Shown: positions 8,485 through 18,443, counted from the stretch's first letter. The stretch is DNA of 64,000 nt from Novosphingobium malaysiense (GCF_000802225.1 NZ_JTDI01000001.1:186001-250000), one strand, 5' to 3'. Numbers and translations are program-made. Notes: generated by a model not told the origin, from the sequence alone.

Positions 8485-11403
8485 TTACCGGGTGGCGATA
8501 TTCGCCTTGGTATCCTCCGGGACCACCTCCAGGCGCCAGGAATTATCCTTGCCGAGGTAACGCGCAGCGAGCTGCTGCATCTTCTGCGGGGTGGTCACGG
8601 TGTAATCGCTGAGAACCGAACGCACGCTGCCGATACGGGTCGGATCGCTGGTTGCCCCTTCGAGCTGGCTCATGAAGAACGACGTGCTCGAAGCAGCACG
8701 CGTGACCTGCTGACGCAGCGGCTCGGTGACAAGTTCGAGTTCGTCGGCGGTGGGCGGATTGGCGATCAGATCCTCCGCGATTTCGTCGGCGGTCTGGAAG
8801 AACACCGGCACCGACTTGGGATCGAGCTGCGCCATGGCGGTGATCGACCCGCCCGCCTGCATGTCCACCGGCCAGGTCGAGAAGACGTAAGGCGCGTAGG
8901 ACACGCCCAGCTTCTCGCGTATCGCGTCGAGCAGGCGATTGGTGAACAGTTGCGTGAGGATCTCGAGCTGACGCGATTCGTGGATGCCCATCGAGCCACC
9001 GCCGGTCGGCCAGGATATGACCGCCGCTGCTTGGTCCGGGTCTCCGTGGTGGTGCAGCACGATCGGCTTGTCGGAAGGCTTGGGAACCTTCACTTCGGCG
9101 ACATCCGCCGTCGAGGGTGCCGGTGCGCGCGGCTTGAGAGCGCCGAAGGTCTTTTCAAGCGCCGCGATGGCCTTCGCCTTGTCGAAATCGCCGAATATCT
9201 GGACTTCGACCGGTCCCTGCGAGAGGGCCTTGCTCCACACGCGCTTGAACCCTTCGGGCGTCGCCGCCTCGATCTCGGCCGGCGTCGGCGTCGCGAAGCG
9301 TTCGTCCTTGCCGCGCTGGTAGAACTGCAGATCGCGGTTGAGCACGCCCTGCGGCGAAGTGGAGAACGTGTCGTACTGGATCTTCGCTGCCGCCTTCGCC
9401 CGCAGGAACGGGTTCACGTCCCACTTGGGCAGGTCGAGCTTGGCCGCGAACAGATAGAGCTGATCGGCCAGGTCCTGCGGCCGCGTTTCGGCGGAAAGCT
9501 GGAACGTCGCATCCTGAACGTCGAAATCGAAACCCATCTTGCGTCCGGTCGCGATACGGTCGAGGTCTTCCTGGCCCAGCGTCGCCAGGCCCGAGCCTAC
9601 GAGCGCATACTGGCCCAGCGTGATGTAGGGCGCATCCTTTGGATCGATCGAGCGGTACCCGCCGCCGAAACGAACCTTGACCATGACGCGGCCAGGTTCC
9701 TCGGCCACAGGCCAGAGCAGCACCTTGACGCCGTTCTCGAAAGTGAGCTGCTCGATATCGAGCAGGCCTGTCGGCGTATCGGACACCGGCTCCGCCGGAG
9801 TGCCGATGGCGGGCAGCTTGTCGAAGGAGACCGGCTTGGCCTCGGCCGCCATGCGAATGCTCTGGTCCGGCTTCACCGGTTCCAGCAGCGCCTGGTGCAG
9901 CTGCTTGTCCGTCACTTCGCCGGGCTTCTGCACGGTAAACAGGGCGCGCTTTACAGTGCCGGAGAACAGCTTGCGCGTATGTTTCAGCACGGCTTCGGGC
10001 GTAAACAGCGGCTTGGATTCGCGGAAGATCTGCAGCACGTCGTCGGGCGCCGCGACCGTCTCGCGAATGTCCAGGGCATTGACGAGATCGTCCGCCAGCT
10101 TCGAGCCGGGCAGGATGCGCTGCTGTTCAACCGGCACCTGGAACGCCACGTCGAGCTCGGCCACTTCGCGATCGATCTCTTCCTGCGTCGGTGGCCGGGA
10201 AACGGCATCGGCGATCACCGCACGCACGTCGTGGAGCGCCGCCTTCCAATCATCGCCCAGCGGCGTGACCGAAACGAACGTAGCATCCGCTGAGCGCGAC
10301 ACATCGTCCTGGTTGACCGAAGCGGAAAGGAAACTGCCGCCCGCGCGCGCCTTGGATTCCAGCCGGCGGTTGATGATCGCCTGGGCAATCGAGTCCGTCA
10401 TCAGCCCCTGGTTGTAGACGATGGTGTCGTTGACCTGACGCCACGGGCGCAGGATCGCATACATCAGCGAAGGGGGCAGATCCGGCTCGACCAGAACACG
10501 GGTCTCACCCACCGGGTTTTCCGGATCGGCGCCCTTGGGCGCCACGGGATCACCGAAACTGGGCGCGGTCGCCTTCGGTCCCGAAGCCGACCAGTCGCCG
10601 AACCACTTGCGCACGTAGGATTCCAGCATGGCCGGATCGGCATCGCCGGCGACGATCACCGTCACGTTGTCGGGCCTGTACCACCGCTCGTAGAAGGCCC
10701 GCACGGACTTTGGCGTCGCGGACGTGAGCGTGGCGACAGTGCCGATCGGCTCCCGTTCCGACAGCGGCTGCCCGGCGTAGAAGACCTGCTGCATCGCATC
10801 CTGCACGCGCTTGGCCGCCCCGCCGCGCTCGCGCATTTCGGCAAGGACGATCGGCAGATCCTTCTTGAGGTTGGAAGCCGAAAGCGTCGGTGCCGTGACC
10901 ATCCCTGAAAGCAGCTTGAAGGTCTCGTCCAGCGAGGCCGGCGTCGCATTGGGCAGGTCGAGCTGGAACACCGTCTGCGTGGTGGTGGTCTGCGCATTGG
11001 TGTCGCTGCCGAAGGTCGCGCCCAGACGCTGGAAAGCGGCGATGGCGGTCCCTTCGGCGAGGTACTTGGACTGACGGAACAGCATGTGTTCCAGCAGGTG
11101 CGCATAGCCGCGTTCGGAATCGGATTCGTAGAGCGAACCGGCATCGACGCGAATGCGGATGGATACCTGCCCCGGCGGCACGCCGTTCTTGCGCACCGCA
11201 TATCGCAGGCCGTTGGACATCTCTCCGAAATGCCAGGCCTTGTCGTGCGGAACGTCGCTGTTCTTGTAGAGCCACGGTTCCTGCTGATCGGCCAGCAGCG
11301 TAGGCGGCACGACTGGGTCCTGAGCGAAAACAGGCTGAGCCGGAACCTGGGCAAGAACAAGCAGACAGGCAAGCGAGCGAGCGGCGCGCGGGAATTTGAT
11401 CAT
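8485..11403 (-). CDS. Secreted M16 family metallopeptidase (full length, two-lobed)
   Basis: 972 residues from ATG 11403, the start that gives a clean signal peptide (about residues 1-28, ending QPVFAQ). The inverted zinc motif HLLEH is at about residues 102-106, and the downstream glutamate region KKDLPIVLAEMRERGG provides the third ligand. The length fits the fused M16 proteins in which an active N-terminal half is followed by an inactive half; no second HxxEH is visible. It probably degrades peptides in the periplasm. The Shine-Dalgarno sequence is weak. A second M16 protein of similar size lies at 50686. The gene is monocistronic and divergent from nfu. Confidence 0.92.
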   Translation of the reverse strand: MIKFPRAARSLACLLVLAQVPAQPVFAQDPVVPPTLLADQQEPWLYKNSDVPHDKAWHFGEMSNGLRYAVRKNGVPPGQVSIRIRVDAGSLYESDSERGYAHLLEHMLFRQSKYLAEGTAIAAFQRLGATFGSDTNAQTTTTQTVFQLDLPNATPASLDETFKLLSGMVTAPTLSASNLKKDLPIVLAEMRERGGAAKRVQDAMQQVFYAGQPLSEREPIGTVATLTSATPKSVRAFYERWYRPDNVTVIVAGDADPAMLESYVRKWFGDWSASGPKATAPSFGDPVAPKGADPENPVGETRVLVEPDLPPSLMYAILRPWRQVNDTIVYNQGLMTDSIAQAIINRRLESKARAGGSFLSASVNQDDVSRSADATFVSVTPLGDDWKAALHDVRAVIADAVSRPPTQEEIDREVAELDVAFQVPVEQQRILPGSKLADDLVNALDIRETVAAPDDVLQIFRESKPLFTPEAVLKHTRKLFSGTVKRALFTVQKPGEVTDKQLHQALLEPVKPDQSIRMAAEAKPVSFDKLPAIGTPAEPVSDTPTGLLDIEQLTFENGVKVLLWPVAEEPGRVMVKVRFGGGYRSIDPKDAPYITLGQYALVGSGLATLGQEDLDRIATGRKMGFDFDVQDATFQLSAETRPQDLADQLYLFAAKLDLPKWDVNPFLRAKAAAKIQYDTFSTSPQGVLNRDLQFYQRGKDERFATPTPAEIEAATPEGFKRVWSKALSQGPVEVQIFGDFDKAKAIAALEKTFGALKPRAPAPSTADVAEVKVPKPSDKPIVLHHHGDPDQAAAVISWPTGGGSMGIHESRQLEILTQLFTNRLLDAIREKLGVSYAPYVFSTWPVDMQAGGSITAMAQLDPKSVPVFFQTADEIAEDLIANPPTADELELVTEPLRQQVTRAASSTSFFMSQLEGATSDPTRIGSVRSVLSDYTVTTPQKMQQLAARYLGKDNSWRLEVVPEDTKANIATR

Positions 11404-11494
11404 CACTGACGCTATAGGGTCATAGGGTATTAAGGGCCAGTGAATAGAGTGCGAGACTTGACCGCTCGCCCACTTCACCTACATCGCCAGTGTC

Positions 11495-12073
11495 ATGTTC
11501 ATAGAAACCGAAACCACGCCGAACCCCGCCACACTCAAGTTCCTGCCCGGGCGGCAGGTCATGCCGGCGGGTACCCGCGAATTCACCTCTCACGAAGAGG
11601 CTGCCGCGTCTCCGCTGGCGCAGGCGCTTTTCGATCTGGGTGACGTTACCGGCGTCTTCTTCGGTCAGGACTTCATTTCCGTTACGGCAGCACCTGGCGC
11701 AGAATGGCCGTCGCTCAAGCCGCAGGTCGTTTCCATCCTCCTCGATCATTTCGTCTCGGAAGCGCCGCTTTTCGCGGGCGGCGACGCCAGCGACATCGCC
11801 GTGCCGGCAGAAGCGGACCAGGATTTCGGAGACGATCCCGCCGATGCCGATGTCGTTGCGCAGATCCGCGAACTGATCGAAACGCGCGTCCGCCCGGCCG
11901 TTGCCAACGACGGCGGCGACATCGTCTATCGCGGTTTTCGCGAAGGCGTGGTCTTCCTCACGATGCAGGGCGCCTGTTCGGGATGCCCCTCTTCGACGGC
12001 TACGCTCAAGCACGGTATCGAGAGCCTTCTGAAGCACTACGTACCGGAAGTGACGGAAGTCAGGGCTGCCTGA
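11495..12073 (+). CDS. Nfu-type iron-sulfur cluster carrier protein
   Basis: 192 residues with the Nfu N-terminal domain (MFIETETTPNPATLKFLPG at the start, FDLGDVTGVFFGQDFISV in the middle) and the NifU-like C-terminal domain (VRPAVANDGGDI and CSGC, C161 and C164). The two cysteines bind a bridging [4Fe-4S] cluster for delivery to client enzymes. Length and order match alphaproteobacterial and mitochondrial NFU1-type proteins. It heads a plus-strand run with tsaB and rimI; the gap to tsaB is 19 bases. Confidence 0.94.
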   Translation: MFIETETTPNPATLKFLPGRQVMPAGTREFTSHEEAAASPLAQALFDLGDVTGVFFGQDFISVTAAPGAEWPSLKPQVVSILLDHFVSEAPLFAGGDASDIAVPAEADQDFGDDPADADVVAQIRELIETRVRPAVANDGGDIVYRGFREGVVFLTMQGACSGCPSSTATLKHGIESLLKHYVPEVTEVRAA

Positions 12074-12092
12074 CGGCAGGGCAGACAGCAAG

Positions 12093-12740
12093 GTGAAGCG
12101 CGAAGGACGCACGCTGGTTATCGATTGCGCGACCGATGCCTGTTCGGTCGCGCTGTTCGACGGCAGCGAACTGGTTGCCGGTGACCTGCGCGTCCTGGGA
12201 CGGGGCCATGCCGAAGCTCTTGTTCCGATGATCGCCGCGCTGCCCGGCAGGGGCCGGTCGGAAACTATCGCCGTCTCTCTCGGGCCTGGAAGCTTTACCG
12301 GCGTCAGGGTCGGGCTCGCAGCCGCGCGCGCGCTGGCGCTGGCCTGGAGCGCCAACCTTACAGGGTATTCCTGCCTCGCTCTGGTCGCCGCCCTCGCCAG
12401 GCAGGAGCACGGGCCGACCGGCCTCGACGTCGCAATGACCGGCGGACATGGCGAATGGTTCGTGCAATCCTTCGATACGAGAGGGCACGCCTCGAGCGAA
12501 CTCGCATCGCTTCGTCCGGAAGCGGCATCCCAGCAATGCCGCCAGGAGATCGTCGCAGGAAGCCAGGCGCAAGCCTTGGTGGCCGCGCGCGGGTTCGGCC
12601 ACGCCTTGCCCCTGCTACCCGATGCGCGGGCGTATTCGTGCCTTGCCCACCACGACATCCTCACCGACGTACGTCCTCTCTACGGACGCGCACCCGATGC
12701 CAAGCTGCCCGGCGGCAAGGCCGCGACGGTCGCACCATGA
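12093..12740 (+). CDS. tsaB: tRNA threonylcarbamoyladenosine biosynthesis protein TsaB
   Basis: 215 residues from GTG 12093. TsaB is the partner of TsaD in t6A37 tRNA modification. Visible family motifs are LVIDCATDACSVALF at the start and SLGPGSFTGVRVGLAAARALAL (about residues 63-84), the ASKHA-fold signature of TsaB. The C-terminal part is short and divergent, as usual in alphaproteobacteria. Its stop overlaps the rimI start (ATGA), so the two are coupled. Confidence 0.92.
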   Translation: MKREGRTLVIDCATDACSVALFDGSELVAGDLRVLGRGHAEALVPMIAALPGRGRSETIAVSLGPGSFTGVRVGLAAARALALAWSANLTGYSCLALVAALARQEHGPTGLDVAMTGGHGEWFVQSFDTRGHASSELASLRPEAASQQCRQEIVAGSQAQALVAARGFGHALPLLPDARAYSCLAHHDILTDVRPLYGRAPDAKLPGGKAATVAP

Positions 12741-13198
12741 TCGACGACATCGATCGGATCATGGCAGTCATGGCCGGCGCCTTCGAGCCGACATACGGTG
12801 AGGCATGGAACCGGCGCCAAGTCGAGGACGCCCTCGCCATCGGTAATTGCCATTACGGTCTGGTGAACGCGAGCGGAGCTCCGCCGGACGAGCGCGAGCC
12901 GGCAGCAGGTTTCTACTTGTCGCGCACTGGGTTCGACGAAGAAGAACTGCTGCTTCTGGGAGTCCTGCCGGAATTTCGCCAACGGGGACTTGGGCGGCAC
13001 TTACTGGACCGGCTGGCCAAAGATGCGAGGTCGCGCGACATAAAACGGCTTTTACTTGAAATGAGACGAGGAAACCCGGCAGAGTCGCTATACCGCAGCT
13101 TCGGCTTCTATTCTATTGGGGAGCGTCGTGACTATTACCGCTCCACGAAGGGCGAACGAATCGACGCAATTACCTTTGCTTGCGACATCGTCCGATAA
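12737..13198 (+). CDS. rimI: GNAT N-acetyltransferase, RimI-like
   Basis: 153 residues from ATG 12737, whose ATGA overlaps the tsaB stop. The acetyl-CoA pyrophosphate-binding motif is seen as VLPEFRQRGLGRHLLDRL, followed by LLLEMRRGNPAESLYRSFGF and RRDYYR, all typical of RimI (acetylation of the ribosomal protein S18 N-terminus). Position next to tsaB is the usual bacterial context. The frame is open upstream to 12455 inside tsaB, but that is only a shadow. Confidence 0.9.
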   Translation: MIDDIDRIMAVMAGAFEPTYGEAWNRRQVEDALAIGNCHYGLVNASGAPPDEREPAAGFYLSRTGFDEEELLLLGVLPEFRQRGLGRHLLDRLAKDARSRDIKRLLLEMRRGNPAESLYRSFGFYSIGERRDYYRSTKGERIDAITFACDIVR

Positions 13199-13359
13199 TA
13201 GGACAGATATTACAGTCCATTTTGGCCTTATAATTCGATCGCTTGCGTAAATCGGGCCTAATTTATCTTGCACTCTCCAACAAAATGGTCCAATGGCCCA
13301 AAGGGAAAGCCTTAAGAGGCGTTCACTCCCCATAACGGTCGCACACGAGGTAAATAAAA
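13199..13359 (+). promoter_or_regulatory. AT-rich upstream region of the MucR-type regulator
   Basis: This 161-base gap is clearly more AT-rich than its surroundings and contains TATAAT at 13229-13234 and several A/T runs. MucR/Ros proteins are known to bind AT-rich promoter DNA including their own, so autoregulation is a reasonable inference. I cannot define an exact promoter. Confidence 0.35.
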
Positions 13360-13809
13360 ATGGAAGATATTCAAACCGACACGAACGAGACTCTGATCAC
13401 TCTGACCTCCGACATCGTCGCAGCGCACGTGAGCAACAACAGCGTTACGGTCGAGGACCTTCCCTCGCTCATCACCAATGTCTACGGCGCGCTCGCCGGG
13501 CTTGGTGGGCCGACCGCCGTGGAAGAAGAAAAGCCCGAACCGGCAGTTTCGATCCGCGCTTCGGTAAAGCCCGATTACATCGTGTGTCTTGAAGACGGCA
13601 AGAAGCTGAAGATGCTCAAGCGCCACCTCATGACCCACTACAACATGACCCCGGAAGAATATCGCGCGCGCTGGAACCTGCCCGCCGACTATCCGATGGT
13701 GGCTCCGAACTATGCCGAAAAGCGCCGCGAACTGGCAAAGAAGATCGGCCTTGGCCGCAAGCCCAACGCCCGCCGCGGGCGCAAGCCCAAGGCTGCCGCC
13801 GCTGCGTGA
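13360..13809 (+). CDS. MucR/Ros family zinc-finger transcriptional regulator
   Basis: 149 residues, start supported by GAGG nine bases upstream. The prokaryotic zinc finger is visible as C76-x2-D79-x9-H89-x3-H93, followed by the MucR block MTPEEYRARWNLPADYPMVAPNYAE and RRELAKKIGLGRK. The tail is basic and alanine-rich (RRGRKPKAAAAA). The N-terminal half (helix LITLTSDIVAAHVSNNSV) is the oligomerisation region. Such proteins repress horizontally acquired, motility, exopolysaccharide and virulence genes in alphaproteobacteria. The second zinc ligand is Asp instead of Cys, which is a known variant. Confidence 0.93.
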   Translation: MEDIQTDTNETLITLTSDIVAAHVSNNSVTVEDLPSLITNVYGALAGLGGPTAVEEEKPEPAVSIRASVKPDYIVCLEDGKKLKMLKRHLMTHYNMTPEEYRARWNLPADYPMVAPNYAEKRRELAKKIGLGRKPNARRGRKPKAAAAA

Positions 13810-13923
13810 CAGACCGCTGATCGGAGCATTGGAATCGGCACAGCGATTGCCGCGTTAGATTCCGATCTCCATGCAAACCATTGCGCTGCCGATAACCGGT
13901 GTTGCCATCATGGTTGAGATTGC

Positions 13924-13963
13924 GGGTGCACCGGCCTAACATGCCCGGTGCACCCCATTTCGT
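13924..13963 (+). terminator. Hairpin between mucR and fur
   Basis: A perfect 11-bp stem GGGTGCACCGG (13924-13934) with CCGGTGCACCC (13945-13955), followed by ATTTCGTTT. It probably ends the mucR transcript shortly before the fur start; the T-tract is imperfect. Confidence 0.6.
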
Positions 13964-13978
13964 TTAATAGGTCTATTC

Positions 13979-14425
13979 GTGCATCAACCCATCGACATCG
14001 AAGCTCTCTGCGCAGAACGCGGCCTTCGCATCACCGAACAACGCCGCGTGATCGCAAAAGTGCTATCGGACAGCACCGATCATCCCGATGTCGAAAAGCT
14101 CCACGAACGGGCCACCGCGATCGACCCCGGCATTTCCATTGCCACGGTCTACCGCACCGTCCGTCTGTTCGAGGAAGCCGGCATTCTCGACCGTCATGAC
14201 TTTGGCGACGGACGCGCCCGTTACGAGGCAGCACCCGAAGCCCACCATGACCACATGATCGATGTCGAAACCGGCAGCGTGATCGAATTCGTCGATCCGG
14301 AACTCGAGGCCCTGCAGCGCCAGATTGCCGAGCGGCTCGGTTTCCGGCTCGTCGACCACCGCATGGAGCTGTTCGGCGTCAAGCTGGACCGCGATGACGG
14401 CGAAGGCGCAAGCACGCGCAAGTGA
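13979..14425 (+). CDS. fur: Fur family metalloregulator
   Basis: 148 residues from GTG 13979. The winged-helix DNA-binding domain reads GLRITEQRRVIAKVLSD ... ISIATVYRTVRLFEEAGIL, and the metal-binding hinge contains AHHDHMIDVETG. There are no CxxC motifs in the C-terminal half, so the structural zinc site of classical Fur is absent, as in many alphaproteobacterial Fur/Mur proteins that sense iron or manganese. Its stop overlaps the next gene (GTGA), so it is coupled with plsC. Whether it is Fur or Mur in function cannot be told. Confidence 0.85.
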   Translation: MHQPIDIEALCAERGLRITEQRRVIAKVLSDSTDHPDVEKLHERATAIDPGISIATVYRTVRLFEEAGILDRHDFGDGRARYEAAPEAHHDHMIDVETGSVIEFVDPELEALQRQIAERLGFRLVDHRMELFGVKLDRDDGEGASTRK

Positions 14426-15210
14426 ACAAGGCGGCACCACCGCCCGATCCCTCGCGCCGCCGCGACATCGCCATATGGTCCTGGCCGATCATCGCCATCC
14501 GGCTTGTCGCCATGCTCGCGACCCTCGCGATCTGCGTTCCGCTCTTCTACCTGCTCTCCCCGTTCACCGCTCGCAACCCGGTTCCGCGCTGGTTTCTGCG
14601 CGCGCTGGCCGCCGTTGCCGGCCTGAGGATCCGCAAGTGCGGCATCCGGGCGCACAGAGATGCTTTCTTTCTGCCCAACCATCTGAGCTGGCTTGATATT
14701 CCAGCCCTCGCCGGCACCACCGGCAGCGCCTTCGTCGCCCATGACGGCCTGGCAGGAATTGGCCCCCTGCGCTGGCTGTGCAGCCTCAACGACACCGTTT
14801 TCGTCGCCCGCCACGACCGCCGCTCTATAGCCCATCAGGTGGAACAGGTACGCACGGCCCTGCGCGAAACCGGTGCATTGACGATCTTTCCCGAAGGCAC
14901 CACTTCCGACGGTCAGGCCCTGCTGCCGTTCAAGTCCGCGCTGCTTTCCGCTCTCGACGCAGATGCAGAGCACATCCCGATCCAGCCGGTCCTGCTCGAC
15001 TACGGCAAGGATACTGCAGACATCGCCTGGGTGGGAGCGGAGCCGGGGCTGGACAACGCCCTGCGCATTCTCGGACGCTGGCGGCCGATCACGCTGACCA
15101 TCACCTTTCTGCCGCCCCTGACCGAGGCCGAGCGAATGGACCGCAAGACCATCGCCCGTGCAGCCCGGCTAGCCATCGAAGCCGCCATGCTCGAAGGCCG
15201 GACGCGATAG
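14422..15210 (+). CDS. plsC: 1-acyl-sn-glycerol-3-phosphate acyltransferase
   Basis: 262 residues from GTG 14422. One N-terminal transmembrane helix (about residues 18-45) precedes the acyltransferase block I NHLSWLD (H87, D92) and block III FPEGTTSDG (about 156-164). The enzyme adds the second acyl chain to lysophosphatidic acid at the inner membrane. The start overlaps the fur stop by four bases. Confidence 0.9.
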   Translation: MNKAAPPPDPSRRRDIAIWSWPIIAIRLVAMLATLAICVPLFYLLSPFTARNPVPRWFLRALAAVAGLRIRKCGIRAHRDAFFLPNHLSWLDIPALAGTTGSAFVAHDGLAGIGPLRWLCSLNDTVFVARHDRRSIAHQVEQVRTALRETGALTIFPEGTTSDGQALLPFKSALLSALDADAEHIPIQPVLLDYGKDTADIAWVGAEPGLDNALRILGRWRPITLTITFLPPLTEAERMDRKTIARAARLAIEAAMLEGRTR

Positions 15211-15216
15211 GCGCGA

Positions 15217-15879
15217 TCAGCGCGTGGCGTTGTAGGCGAGCTGGTCCTCGCTGAGCTGGAAGCCCACGAGCACTTCGAAGGATGCCCGCGCGACGGCGGC
15301 CTTCACTTCCGGGTCGGCCAGCGGATCGAGCGCAGCATCCGCGTCTCCGGCCTTGCGCTTGCGCGTAATACGGTCGCGAATGTCGTCGGGCAGCGTCGCT
15401 GCGGCGCGATCGATATAGGCGTCCGCCGTTCCGGTTGCTTGCGCGCGGTCCTGCCCGTTGGCGAAGTTCAGAGTCACGTTGCCGACCCGCTTGCTGACGA
15501 CCGAGGTGCCGCCCTGCAGCACCGACACGAAATAGGGCAGCGTCACCTGACGGGCGCCGTTGGTGTCGTTGCGACGGCCAAGGACCTTGAACGAGACCTG
15601 CGCATAGACCTTGTCGCCGGCATCCTGATTGCACTGCATGCGCACGTCGGTCATCGTCGCGACCATATCGATGTTTGGCGCCGTCTTGTCCCCGGGCGCG
15701 CGGAACATCGTGACGTCTCCGGTATAGTCGGGGATGCCGACGGCGGGGCACTTGCTGCGGATGGCAGTGATGCCCACGCCTTCGTCGACCACGATGTCTC
15801 CCTTTGTCTTGCACCCGCTGAGCGTGGTCAGCGCGGCGGCGGAGCAGAGAACAACGGCAGTCAAGCGGCGTGCATTCAT
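15217..15879 (-). CDS. Conserved lipoprotein of unknown function
   Basis: 220 residues with a lipoprotein signal (positively charged MNARR, hydrophobic stretch, lipobox L-S-G-C with the lipidated cysteine at about residue 23). The mature part is soluble, with two further cysteines (SKCPAVG and DVRMQCNQD), and ends in NATR. The acidic residue after the cysteine is not at +2 (Lys), so sorting to the outer membrane is likely. I recognise no enzymatic domain. It is convergent with plsC and divergent from ispH. Confidence 0.8.
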   Translation of the reverse strand: MNARRLTAVVLCSAAALTTLSGCKTKGDIVVDEGVGITAIRSKCPAVGIPDYTGDVTMFRAPGDKTAPNIDMVATMTDVRMQCNQDAGDKVYAQVSFKVLGRRNDTNGARQVTLPYFVSVLQGGTSVVSKRVGNVTLNFANGQDRAQATGTADAYIDRAAATLPDDIRDRITRKRKAGDADAALDPLADPEVKAAVARASFEVLVGFQLSEDQLAYNATR

Positions 15880-15946
15880 CGTGAAATCCTCGAATGGCGT
15901 GCGCTTGCCCTAGCGATGCAAGCGGCAAAGCGCTAGAGGGCCGTGC

Positions 15947-16909
15947 ATGAACGCGCCCTTTCCGTCCCCGACCAAAAAGCCCCTGCGCCTGCTGATCGCG
16001 GCGCCACGTGGATTCTGTGCCGGCGTCGACCGCGCCATCGAGATCGTGGAGCGCGCTCTCGATCTCTATGGGCCGCCGGTCTACGTCCGCCACGAGATCG
16101 TGCACAACAAGTTCGTGGTCGATTCCCTCAAGGCCAAGGGCGCCGTGTTCGTCGAGGAACTCGAAGAGGTGCCGGACGGGGTTCCGGTGATCTTCAGCGC
16201 CCACGGGGTTCCCAAGTCGGTCCCCAAGGAAGCCACCGAACGCGGCCTGGAATGGCTGGATGCTACCTGCCCGCTGGTCAGCAAGGTCCATCGCCAGGCG
16301 GAGAGGCAGATCGAGGCTGGCCGGCACATTCTGTTCATCGGCCACGCCGGCCACCCCGAAGTCATCGGCACGTTTGGGCAGGTGCCCGACGGCACCATGA
16401 CCCTTGTCGAAACGATCGATGACGTTGCAAGACTGTCCTTCCCCGCCGACGCGGATCTCGCCTACCTTTCCCAGACGACGCTCTCGGTGGACGATACCGG
16501 TGCGATCATCAGGGCCATCGAGGCGCGCTATCCGCAGGTGGTGGCCCCCAAGGCCGAAGACATCTGCTATGCAACGTCAAACCGGCAGGCTGCGGTCAAG
16601 CAAATCGGCCCGCTGTGCCAGCTCGTATTCGTGATCGGTGCCCCCAACAGCTCGAACTCACTGCGCCTCGTGGAAGTGGCCCATCGCGCCGGTGCCTGCG
16701 CACAATTGATCCAGCGCGCCTCCGACATCGACCCGGCCTGGCTGACGGGCGTGGAAACGGTCGGTGTCACTGCCGGCGCTTCCGCCCCCGAAGCGCTGGT
16801 CGATGAAGTCGTGGCCCGACTCAAGGAGCTTTGCGACGTCGAAACCGAGGAAGTAGTGACCGCGAAGGAACACATAACCTTCAAGCTGCCGCGCCAGCTC
16901 GTGCGCTGA
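15947..16909 (+). CDS. ispH: 4-hydroxy-3-methylbut-2-enyl diphosphate reductase
   Basis: 320 residues; last enzyme of the MEP isoprenoid pathway, making IPP and DMAPP. The three cluster cysteines are C24 ([12 protein letters not shown]), C107 ([11 protein letters not shown]) and C206 ([10 protein letters not shown]). [18 protein letters not shown] and [10 protein letters not shown] are also conserved. It starts a plus-strand unit ispH-thrB-rnhA with a 12-base gap to thrB. Confidence 0.96.
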   Translation: MNAPFPSPTKKPLRLLIAAPRGFCAGVDRAIEIVERALDLYGPPVYVRHEIVHNKFVVDSLKAKGAVFVEELEEVPDGVPVIFSAHGVPKSVPKEATERGLEWLDATCPLVSKVHRQAERQIEAGRHILFIGHAGHPEVIGTFGQVPDGTMTLVETIDDVARLSFPADADLAYLSQTTLSVDDTGAIIRAIEARYPQVVAPKAEDICYATSNRQAAVKQIGPLCQLVFVIGAPNSSNSLRLVEVAHRAGACAQLIQRASDIDPAWLTGVETVGVTAGASAPEALVDEVVARLKELCDVETEEVVTAKEHITFKLPRQLVR

Positions 16910-16921
16910 GGACACGACAGT

Positions 16922-17902
16922 ATGGCGGTCTATACCCGGCTCGGCGCGGAGGAAATGGCCGCGATCATCGCGGCTTTCGATGTCGGCACCCTGATCTCGG
17001 CCAAGGGCATCGCGGAAGGTGTGTCCAACAGCAACTGGCTGATCGAGACGCAGGACGCGCAAGGCGCACTGCATCGGTTCATTCTGACCGTCTACGAAAC
17101 GCGGACCGATACTGCCGACCTGCCGTTTTTCCTCGACCTTCTCGACCATCTGGCAGCGCGCGATTGTCCGGTGCCGCGGACCATTCATGATCGCAACGGG
17201 GCCAGCCATCGCTTTCACGAGGGCAAGGCGCTGGCTCTGATCGAATTCCTCCCCGGTATCTCGGTGTCGGAGCCGACGCGGGCACAGGCCCGCGCCGTCG
17301 GTGCCGCCCTGGCGCAGGTTCACCTGGCCGCAGCCGATTTCCCTGCCGAGCGCAGGAATTCGATGGGCCCGGACGCCTGGCGGCAATTGCTGGGGGACTG
17401 TGGAAGCGAGGGGCTGGAGTCCATTCATCCCGGCCTCGCGGCCATCGTTGATCGCGAACTGGCGGCCCTTTCGTCCGGATGGCCGTCGGACCTGCCGAGC
17501 GGCGTCATCCATGCCGACCTGTTTCCGGACAACGTGCTCATGCTGGGCGATGAGGTGACCGGCCTTATCGATTTCTATTTCGCCTGCACCGATATCACCG
17601 CCTACGACGTTGCCGTGACGCACGCGGCCTGGTGTTTCAGTGCCGACGGAGCCGGCTTCCTTCCCGACCTGTCCGTGGCCCTGATGGAAGGGTACGAAAG
17701 CGTGCGGCCGCTCTCGCAGATGGAACGCGACGCCCTGCCTTTGCTGGCCCAGGGCGCGGCGATGCGGTTTCTTGCCACGCGCGCCTACGACTGGCTCAAT
17801 ACGCCGAACGACGCACTGGTGACGCCCAAGGATCCGATGGCCTTCGTCCGGCGACTGGAATTCTATGCCGATCCGGCCAACGCGGGAGTTTTCTCCTCAT
17901 GA
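16922..17902 (+). CDS. thrB: Homoserine kinase, aminoglycoside-phosphotransferase fold
   Basis: 326 residues of the ThrB1 type found in alphaproteobacteria and pseudomonads. It phosphorylates homoserine in threonine synthesis. Seen: [13 protein letters not shown] near the N-terminus (about residues 31-43), the catalytic loop [11 protein letters not shown] (about 194-204) and the metal-binding segment [11 protein letters not shown] (D217). The stop overlaps the rnhA start as ATGA. The ispH-thrB-rnhA order is common in sphingomonads. Confidence 0.93.
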   Translation: MAVYTRLGAEEMAAIIAAFDVGTLISAKGIAEGVSNSNWLIETQDAQGALHRFILTVYETRTDTADLPFFLDLLDHLAARDCPVPRTIHDRNGASHRFHEGKALALIEFLPGISVSEPTRAQARAVGAALAQVHLAAADFPAERRNSMGPDAWRQLLGDCGSEGLESIHPGLAAIVDRELAALSSGWPSDLPSGVIHADLFPDNVLMLGDEVTGLIDFYFACTDITAYDVAVTHAAWCFSADGAGFLPDLSVALMEGYESVRPLSQMERDALPLLAQGAAMRFLATRAYDWLNTPNDALVTPKDPMAFVRRLEFYADPANAGVFSS

Positions 17903-18333
17903 AGAAGATCGATGTCTTCACCGACGGCGCCTGCAAGGGTAATCCGGGGCCCGGCGGCTGGGGCGTGCTGCTGCGCATGGGACCGCATGAAAAGGAAATG
18001 TCCGGCCGCGATCCCGAAACGACGAACAACCGCATGGAAATGACCGCCGTCATCAAGGCGCTCAACGCCCTAACCGAACCGTGCGAGGTGACGCTCCACA
18101 CCGACAGCCGCTACGTGATCGACGGGATCACGAAGTGGGTCCATGGCTGGAAGAAGAAGGGCTGGGTCAACGCCAGCAAGCAGCCGGTGCGCAACGCCGA
18201 TCTCTGGCATGACCTGATCGAAGCCGTCGCGCGTCACCGGGTACAGTGGGAATGGGTCCGCGGCCACTCCGGTCACCCGGAAAACGAGAGGGTAGACCAG
18301 TTGGCAAGCGATGCAGCCCAATCGGCAAGCTGA
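17899..18333 (+). CDS. rnhA: Ribonuclease HI
   Basis: 144 residues from ATG 17899. The active-site carboxylates are D9 ([14 protein letters not shown]), E47 (NNRMEMTA), D69 (HTDSRYV) and D133 (RVDQLA), with the assisting H123 in [10 protein letters not shown]. The basic handle region [19 protein letters not shown] is present. It degrades RNA in RNA-DNA hybrids. Translationally coupled to thrB. The frame is open upstream inside thrB, which is a shadow. Confidence 0.96.
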   Translation: MKKIDVFTDGACKGNPGPGGWGVLLRMGPHEKEMSGRDPETTNNRMEMTAVIKALNALTEPCEVTLHTDSRYVIDGITKWVHGWKKKGWVNASKQPVRNADLWHDLIEAVARHRVQWEWVRGHSGHPENERVDQLASDAAQSAS

Positions 18334-18359
18334 GCGCTGCCGGTCGGCGCCGATTCGAA

Positions 18360-18384
18360 ACCAGTGGCGCAACGAGTCACTGGT
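18360..18384. terminator. Possible hairpin between convergent rnhA and yegP-like genes
   Basis: ACCAGTG (18360-18366) pairs perfectly with CACTGGT (18378-18384). There is no T-run on either side, so a terminator role is only suggested by its place between two convergent gene ends. Confidence 0.3.
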
Positions 18385-18443
18385 GCGGGCGCCAAGTATA
18401 TATCGCGGCGAGCCGGGCCGGCCCGCCGCATCGGTTTGAAACC